Of a DNA stretch of 55,254 bases, positions 50,960 through 55,254 are shown in pieces. The stretch's first letter is position 1. Each line of letters opens with the position of its first letter. The notes beneath the pieces are model-generated. The model saw only the letters and a program-made list of their open reading frames with translations, had not been told where the DNA came from and did not search any database. Position numbers and translations under genes: made by a program. The DNA is from Ignavibacteria bacterium. Lineage in GTDB: Bacteria > Bacteroidota > Ignavibacteria > Kapaibacteriales > UBA4661. The stretch is from NCBI GenBank assembly GCA_013298775.1, contig JAAFIV010000008.1:95028-150281 (forward strand). The letters are read 5' to 3'.

Positions 50960-51082
50960 TAGAACTTTCGCAAAATAGGCTGTCGAAGAACATAGACAGG
51001 AAGTCTCAAGCCACCGAAGCCAGTATTTATCAGTTTTGTAGTGGCACAGGCATTCTTGCCTGTGAGGTTTGCGAAAGTCCTA
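50960..51082. mobile_element. Family-1 MITE, copy 5
   Basis: TAGAACTTTCGCAAA at the left end, TTTGCGAAAGTCCTA at the right. Exact 5-bp direct repeats ACAAA flank it (50955-50959 and 51083-51087). It begins 35 bases upstream of the response-regulator start, in the orientation opposite to copy 4. The interior is more diverged than in other copies. Confidence 0.85.
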
Positions 51083-51276
51083 ACAAAAAAGACGATGAAT
51101 TATGAATGCCTAAAATAGAGCATCTGACGAAGCCCTGCAAGAAGTTTAGGAACGCGGGCATTGTTTTGTGTCTCTGTTGTGTACACACGCCAATAGAGCG
51201 AGGCGCGTACAACGATTCTATCCTATTGTACGAGTAATAGTCTGGGTTATCACGCACTTGCATAAACTCTATTTTT

Positions 51277-51290
51277 AGCGAAATTTCGCT
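51277..51290. promoter_or_regulatory. Palindromic operator-like dyad
   Basis: AGCGAAATTTCGCT is a perfect 14-bp palindrome within a larger dyad (TTTTAGCGA ... TCGCTAAAA). It lies about 50 bases upstream of the putative -35 of the TonB-C-like gene, a typical operator position. The 51088-51276 stretch shows no gene. Confidence 0.35.
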
Positions 51291-51340
51291 CGTCGCTAAA
51301 ATTAGCTGTTTTTTCATGTTGTTTTCATTGTTTATTCATT

Positions 51341-51368
51341 TTTACTGCCGTAAGTTTGTAGGTATAAT
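51341..51368 (+). promoter_or_regulatory. Possible promoter of the TonB-C-like gene
   Basis: TTTACT (51341-51346), 16 bases, TATAAT (51363-51368). A start about 7 bases downstream would give a leader of about 25 bases to the GTG at 51400. Confidence 0.35.
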
Positions 51369-51399
51369 TTACAATCGTTTCACAACCCAAGAGGTTGCT

Positions 51400-51873
51400 G
51401 TGATTACATCTTCCAATTCTCGCTCTTTTACAACAACATTTTTTGCAAACGCTCTTCTCGCACTTGTATTTGGTGCTACGGCTGCTTTCGCGCAGACCGA
51501 GACCACTACAAATAAAGCTCCAAACGTAACGGAAGCAGCAGAATCGTTTGTCAGCGCATCGGAGCTTCTCCAAAATGAAGTTGCTTTTACCCCCGCTCGC
51601 GTCGATATTGCGGCGATTAAGAAAAGCGTTCAATACCCAGAAGCCGCACTGAAAACACGCGAAACAGGTCGTTTCGATATTATCGTGTACGTCAATAACA
51701 ATGGCGAAGTAAACACGGTAAATTTTGTTTCAGAACGTGCTGAAAGCAATAACATGAACGCCATGATTGCGGCAGCGTGCGATGCGGTAAAAAAAGCTCG
51801 CTTCACGCCCGCAATGCTGAACAATAAAGCTATTAGCAGCACTGTTCGCATTCCGTTTAGCTTTGTTATGTAA
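51400..51873 (+). CDS. Exported TonB C-terminal-like protein
   Basis: GTG at 51400 preceded by AAGAGG gives 157 residues with a clean signal peptide (SFTTTFFANALLALVFGA, cleaved after AFAQ). An ATG at 51316 is in frame but would extend the leader upstream of the putative promoter. Residues about 60-157 resemble the TonB C-terminal fold: VQYPEAALKTRETGRFDIIV, then AAACDAVKKARFTPAMLNNK and VRIPFSF. Ordinary TonB proteins have a membrane anchor and Pro-rich spacer. Both are missing here, so this is a free periplasmic or secreted domain, as seen in many Bacteroidota. It may not transduce energy at all. Confidence 0.78.
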   Translation: MITSSNSRSFTTTFFANALLALVFGATAAFAQTETTTNKAPNVTEAAESFVSASELLQNEVAFTPARVDIAAIKKSVQYPEAALKTRETGRFDIIVYVNNNGEVNTVNFVSERAESNNMNAMIAAACDAVKKARFTPAMLNNKAISSTVRIPFSFVM

Positions 51874-52099
51874 ATGTATGGCGAGTTTCCGTCTTTATCA
51901 GACGGAGTGTGGAATACTCACGGAAAGACACTTGCACATGCAGGATTTGCAAACGCAAGATTTGCTAGGAAAATACGAAATGCTCACCGTACACAAACAA
52001 ACTGCTCCGCTTTCTGCGAGAGGATATTGTGTAGCACGGGTGAAGCGGTACAACGGCTCGTAAGATATAACAATAATCACCACTCAAGGAAATCACACT

Positions 52100-52279
52100 G
52101 TGTTTAATACTAGTCTTCAATCTATCGTTGGCGTGGAAATCTACGCAATTGTTTCCATGCTTTTGCTTCCCGCAGTAGTAGTAGGCATGATAGTGTATGC
52201 GCTGCATATTGCAACCTCGACCATGAAGCTCATTTCTCGTTTGCCGCTTGATGGCGATGATGGAATGCATTGGAATTAA
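52100..52279 (+). CDS. Very small membrane protein, 59 residues
   Basis: GTG at 52100 with AAGGA about nine bases upstream. The frame encodes MFNTSLQSIVGVEIYAIVSM, then LLLPAVVVGMIVYALHIATS and a charged tail ending DGDDGMHWN. One or two membrane helices, a short soluble tail. The layout is similar to tiny cytochrome-oxidase accessory subunits (CcoQ-like), but no oxidase genes are present, so I leave it unnamed. It is followed by a terminator-like hairpin. The 226 bp before it contain only weak overlapping frames. Confidence 0.6.
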   Translation: MFNTSLQSIVGVEIYAIVSMLLLPAVVVGMIVYALHIATSTMKLISRLPLDGDDGMHWN

Positions 52280-52297
52280 CCGATATTGCGAGAGAGC

Positions 52298-52346
52298 GTG
52301 AGGCTTTCAGCTTTGGATGATATATTGAATGAGATGAGAGCCTCAC
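52298..52346 (+). terminator. Terminator of the 59-residue gene
   Basis: GTGAGGCTTTCA (52298-52309) pairs with TGAGAGCCTCAC (52335-52346), 11 of 12, followed by TTTCTTTC. Confidence 0.5.
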
Positions 52347-52439
52347 TTTCTTTCACTTCAGAATATGCCTCAGGGTGTATTCATTCAAGAAAATAATCGC
52401 TCATCGTATGGTGAGTAGGAAAAGTTTATGACAATGTTA

Positions 52440-52531
52440 TGACGATTGCTATTATTTATTTAATAGCAAACCTCCTGAACACACAAACTCTCCTTGCAGC
52501 ATTTTTAGGGGTCTGCGAGGAGTTTTTTTTT
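52440..52531 (+). ncRNA. Candidate small RNA ending in a strong terminator
   Basis: CTCCTTGCAG (52490-52499) pairs with CTGCGAGGAG (52513-52522; one G-U pair), followed by nine T. No gene precedes it in the 140 bases after the previous terminator. Upstream is another hairpin (TTGCTATT / AATAGCAA, 52446-52469) and then CCTCCT (52471-52476), complementary to a Shine-Dalgarno sequence, in a single-stranded position. This is the layout of a trans-acting sRNA. No clear promoter seen. A 46-codon frame starting at 52439 overlaps it and is an alternative. Confidence 0.4.
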
Positions 52532-52654
52532 GCCCTGTCTTCACAATCCCCCATTTTGGAAAACATAAGCAGAGACTGAGTACGTCAGAGAAGGGACGAT
52601 GCACTTCAGTAGAAAAAATAATGACGTAAGGTTATGGACACAATTACATTCCAT

Positions 52655-52728
52655 TGGGCAGACAAGAGTGTCTGCTGGTGCCGAAGCCAGTATTTATCGG
52701 TAGCGCAGACCACTCTTGTCTGCACCAC
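52655..52728. repeat. Truncated family-1 repeat core
   Basis: GGGCAGACAAGAGTGTCTG, CCGAAGCCAGTATTTATCGG and CACTCTTGTCTGC match the core at 3451-3530. The left flank (GTAAGGTTATGGACA) also matches that locus. No TAGGACTTTCGC ends. The 52532-52654 gap holds no gene. Confidence 0.55.
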
Positions 52729-52769
52729 AAGAGCCGCAAAACTCATTTGACAGACTACTAGTTACTAAA

Positions 52770-52934
52770 TGATTTTAGTTGGAAAAAGTCCTTGACCCAT
52801 GAGTGGCACAGACATTCTTGTCTGTGAGTGTTGGTGCGGGGTTCAGGCGAACAACACAGACAAGAATGTCTGTGCCACTAGTGTTATTTTTACCTTTTCA
52901 ATCCAATGCTGCGCTTGATTTCTAACTAAAATCA
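52770..52934. mobile_element. Inverted-repeat element, TGATTTTAGTT ends, with nested hairpin
   Basis: TGATTTTAGTTGGAAA (52770-52785) is inverted at 52919-52934 with one mismatch (15 of 16). It encloses the 52802-52879 hairpin repeat. No target duplication recognised. Confidence 0.5.
52802..52879. repeat. Long hairpin repeat, second copy
   Basis: A perfect 25-bp inverted repeat (arms beginning AGTGGCACAGACATTC), related to the copy at 8196-8269 including the loop (GGGGTTCAxGCGA). Confidence 0.7.
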
Positions 52935-52997
52935 GGTAGTACCATTTGAAGCAGTATTCAGCCTTTCGTCGTACCTTCAAAAGCATCAATCAAGCCA

Positions 52998-54125
52998 TTA
53001 CAAATCTTTTCGCTGCAATTCTCGAAATTTTTTATTGGCTTCTTTCCCAATCTTGCTGCGTGGGTCCATCTTAAAAACATTGATGTAGCATTTCAAGGCT
53101 TCTGGTTTATTGCGTTGGCGTTCATAGACACGTGCAAGCCCCATCAGAGCAGGCGTATGGCGTGGATGCACCGTCAATGCTTGCTGATAGACGCGAATTG
53201 CTTCCTCAAAACGCTCCTGCGAAGCCAGAACATCGCCCAAGCCTTGCAGTACAAACATATTCGTGGAATCAATCTGCAAACAACGCTGATAGCACTCCAC
53301 AGCTTCGTTGTAGCGTTTTTCACCAACGTAAAAACTGGCGAATTCACTCAGCACATCAACATTTTTCTTATCGTTCTCCACAGCGCGTCGGTACTCGTCT
53401 TCGGCGGCGGCGGGCTTTTTTTCTGCTCGATACACACTTGCCAAAATACGCCGCGCATTCACTTCATCGAAACTCATTGCCTCATTTGCCAACTTTCGTG
53501 CCTCTTTGAAGCTCCCACCCGCATACGGTGGTGCTTGCAAGTAATATTGCGCCAGTGCAAAACGGGCGTTTCCATGCTTTGGATTCAGTTTCATTGCCTT
53601 TGTGAAGGCTTCGCGCAAACGGCTTGCCACCGCAAGTGCATCAATAAGCTCACCGTTAATCGCTTGCAAACCATACACCGCACCCAGCCAGTAATGATAA
53701 TCCGCATTTTTGCTTTGGAGCTGTACCGCACGGAGACAGTATTCCTCAGCTTTTTCGAGGTTCCGCTCTTGAACAATTTCCATCTGACACAAACGACAAT
53801 GCGCTTCAGAATTTTTCGGGTCAATTTTCACAACCGCCTCAAACGCGCTCTGCGCCTCAGCATAACGACGAAGTTTCATTTGCTCCATACCAAATTGCAA
53901 AAGTGAATCGCCTGAAACACGAGCATTGATGAGGCTTTGAACAGTTGTCGCCGTTGTAGCATTCGCCGTTCCGGTAGTAGTGCTGGTTTGTGCGGAAAGG
54001 AGTGGCACACACACCAACGCGCTTACCAAAAAAACGAGTAGCACTGCATGTACATAGATGCAAGTGTTGGTGCGGTCTTGAGCAATCAAGGTATAGAAAA
54101 ACCTAGGAGCAATGCGAAGTATCAT
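52998..54125 (-). CDS. Exported TPR-repeat protein
   Basis: ATG at 54125, 375 residues. The leader (residues 1-46) holds a hydrophobic stretch (YVHAVLLVFLVSALVCVPLL) ending LLSAQ, so the protein is probably exported. A Thr/Ala-rich linker follows (TTTGTANATTATTV), then about eight tetratricopeptide repeats: LLQFGMEQMKLRRYAEAQSA, AHCRLCQMEIVQERNLEKAE, DVLSEFASFYVGEKRYNEAV, ALMGLARVYERQRNKPEALK. The C-terminus is basic. TPRs imply a protein-protein scaffold in the periplasm. The partner is unknown. It lies alone, with repeats downstream. Confidence 0.82.
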   Translation of the reverse strand: MILRIAPRFFYTLIAQDRTNTCIYVHAVLLVFLVSALVCVPLLSAQTSTTTGTANATTATTVQSLINARVSGDSLLQFGMEQMKLRRYAEAQSAFEAVVKIDPKNSEAHCRLCQMEIVQERNLEKAEEYCLRAVQLQSKNADYHYWLGAVYGLQAINGELIDALAVASRLREAFTKAMKLNPKHGNARFALAQYYLQAPPYAGGSFKEARKLANEAMSFDEVNARRILASVYRAEKKPAAAEDEYRRAVENDKKNVDVLSEFASFYVGEKRYNEAVECYQRCLQIDSTNMFVLQGLGDVLASQERFEEAIRVYQQALTVHPRHTPALMGLARVYERQRNKPEALKCYINVFKMDPRSKIGKEANKKFRELQRKDL

Positions 54126-54190
54126 TTTGAAGCGAAAGCAAAAAGAATGGGGAATGAATCAAAGGCAGGGCAAATCTACAAAAAACAACA

Positions 54191-54221
54191 AGACCTTGCA
54201 AGCCTGATACTTACAAGGTCT
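54191..54221 (-). terminator. Intrinsic terminator of the TspO-like gene
   Basis: AGACCTTG (54191-54198) pairs with CAAGGTCT (54214-54221). In the minus direction the stem is followed by TTGTTGTTTTT. Confidence 0.7.
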
Positions 54222-54261
54222 GAAGCTAATTTCTGTCTCTATCCACGTACCAAGAACGCTT

Positions 54262-55098
54262 TTACGCCATTTCTATACGCCGAGTTTTGCGCATTTCTGT
54301 AAAAATAATTACACCAACAAGCACAAACAACAGTGTAAAAGCCGCATAAACAATAGGTTCGTAGGCAAGCTGTTTTACAATAATTCCCACAAACGCCCAA
54401 ACGAACACGCTCCGATACACATTGTCCTGCTTCGCAAGACCGCCAACCAGCACAGCAACAAGTGTTGCGGCAATGAGCATCATCACCGTCCACGTGATAG
54501 GCGAAATGCCGAACGCATCCCAACCAAGCGCGTTCAGTGCCGATGCGCTATTTGCGACCGTTGCAACCGAGAGCCAGCCTACGTACACGCGCGTTGAGAA
54601 CTGAAGCACACGCTCAAATCTGCTTGTTTGAACGCCTTGTCCTTCAGCATCATTCGCCGTAACACCATTGATACCTAATCGAAAATATGCCAACCACGCC
54701 GTTATTTCCATGCCAAGCAACACAGGCAAAGTCATAGCGGAAAGCGCACCCGACTGGCTTGCAAAGAACATCCAGACAAGGTTCAATGCCGCCGAAAGCG
54801 CGAGAAATGGAGCGGCAGCCATAAGGCGAGTATTCATGCGCTGTCTGGGCAATGCCATAAAAATACCCCAACCAATACATCCTGCATAAATAATACCCCA
54901 AACGGAAAAAGCGTACCCTGCGGGCAAGAAGTATTCCGTCGTTGGTTTATCGGGTGTTCCGCCATTAAACGCGCCGAGAATACCAAGCAAAGGCGTTCCG
55001 ATAACCGACACAATAGTAATAATGCCCAGTACAAGCATTAGGAAGGTTTTTTCATTTCTGCCCGAAGCGTGAAGCGGGTGCGAGAGTATGTTCGTCAT
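54262..55098 (-). CDS. TspO/MBR-like tryptophan-rich membrane protein
   Basis: ATG at 55098, 278 residues. A TTG at 55119 is in frame and less likely. About eight membrane helices, including MLVLGIITIVSVIGTPLLGI, AGYAFSVWGIIYAGCIGWGI, TVMMLIAATLVAVLVGGLA and FTLLFVLVGVIIFTEM. FLPAGYAFSVWGIIY and ALNLVWMFFASQ resemble the TspO and TspO-like families, some members of which bind porphyrins or steroids. At 278 residues it is longer than classical TspO (about 160), with extra helices at the C-terminus, so it belongs to the extended TspO-like group. It has its own terminator. Confidence 0.75.
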   Translation of the reverse strand: MTNILSHPLHASGRNEKTFLMLVLGIITIVSVIGTPLLGILGAFNGGTPDKPTTEYFLPAGYAFSVWGIIYAGCIGWGIFMALPRQRMNTRLMAAAPFLALSAALNLVWMFFASQSGALSAMTLPVLLGMEITAWLAYFRLGINGVTANDAEGQGVQTSRFERVLQFSTRVYVGWLSVATVANSASALNALGWDAFGISPITWTVMMLIAATLVAVLVGGLAKQDNVYRSVFVWAFVGIIVKQLAYEPIVYAAFTLLFVLVGVIIFTEMRKTRRIEMA

Positions 55099-55145
55099 TG
55101 AAGGTGGTGATAATTTCAAAGAAATACGTGTATGGGTTCAAGAGG

Positions 55146-55254
55146 TTATACCCAGACCGCCGCATGATAAGGATACTTCTGTCGAAAGACCTCCAACGGT
55201 GTTTTGTTGTTGATGCCTTGATGTGGTCGTTGGGAGTTGTAGTACATCTCCCAC
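55146..55254 (-). CDS. C-terminal end of an integrase-core transposase (5' part beyond window)
   Basis: The frame open at the window edge ends at 55146. It reads WEMYYNSQRPHQGINNKTPL, EVFRQKYPYH and AAVWV. YNSQRPHQGINNKTP is the C-terminal signature of DDE integrase-core transposases of the IS3/IS481 kind (YNxxRPHxxLxxxTP). The catalytic DDE residues lie outside the window, so intactness cannot be judged, and the IS end should fall somewhere in 55099-55145. No copy of its end is visible within the MITEs. Confidence 0.85.
   Translation of the reverse strand, partial: WEMYYNSQRPHQGINNKTPLEVFRQKYPYHAAVWV

Noticed and set aside
50118-51087. Composite transposon formed by the MITEs around the response regulator
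   Set aside because: Each MITE has its own 5-bp duplication (ACGCA, ACAAA), and the outer flanks do not match each other, so the block did not move as a unit.
51874-52099. Short frames between the TonB-C-like gene and the 59-residue gene
   Set aside because: Two overlapping frames of 60-77 codons have no Shine-Dalgarno site, no signal or domain, and one starts inside the preceding gene.
3451-52728. CRISPR-like interpretation of the recurrent CAGACAAGAGTG repeats
   Set aside because: Copies are dispersed over tens of kilobases, have inverted-repeat structure and flanking duplications and no regular spacers or cas genes.

Overview
This window looks like chromosomal DNA from a member of the Bacteroidota/Chlorobiota (FCB) group, most plausibly a Chlorobi/Ignavibacteria/Kapabacteria-type lineage. 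This is an inference from several things: two very large surface proteins ending in type A type IX secretion (T9SS) sorting domains, choice-of-anchor-D (ASH-like) repeats, a TPR-sensor histidine kinase, a DUF4292-type lipoprotein next to a TPR protein, and a GlmU-like protein of the Bacteroidota kind. Several genes have clear Shine-Dalgarno sequences (for example before 26492, 30642 and 51400). I found no tRNA, rRNA, CRISPR array, prophage or recognisable defence system.

Layout. Positions 1-14,230 carry mostly single-gene units: a secreted nuclease (cut by the window start), a chemotaxis receptor, an oxidoreductase-MaoC fusion, a patatin, an AlaC-type aminotransferase, a DUF4292 lipoprotein with a TPR lipoprotein, and a CCA-adding enzyme. 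Positions 14,354-19,570 hold a 1738-residue T9SS cargo protein. Positions 19,739-33,660 hold an ABC exporter pair, a TPR histidine kinase, a glycosyltransferase, a small LRR protein, a sodium:solute symporter, a PHA-granule-type protein, DUF427, a peroxiredoxin and a GlmU-like protein. Positions 33,877-46,641 are a single 4254-residue T9SS cargo protein. Positions 46,839-50,080 are a tandem array of lipoprotein genes alternating with orphan T9SS sorting-tail fragments. After that come an orphan NarL-type response regulator, a secreted TonB-C-like protein, a tiny membrane protein, a possible small RNA, a TPR protein, a TspO-like protein and the end of a transposase.

The most unusual feature is the density of short non-coding mobile repeats between genes. 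One family of about 124 bp has TAGGACTTTCGCAAA terminal inverted repeats. It occurs five times, and three copies are flanked by exact 5-bp target duplications, so I regard it as a genuine MITE. At least five further inverted-repeat elements are present, one with an exact 9-bp target duplication, and several truncated cores. The lipoprotein/sorting-tail array looks recently rearranged: two copies are almost identical, and the third carries an 11-G tract that could give phase variation. In two copies the sorting tail follows the lipoprotein in the same frame, separated only by one TGA.

The genes do not form one pathway. The common theme is the cell envelope and surface (T9SS cargo, lipoproteins, exporter, glycosyltransferase) on a chromosome shaped by small repeats. 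No T9SS machinery gene lies in the window.
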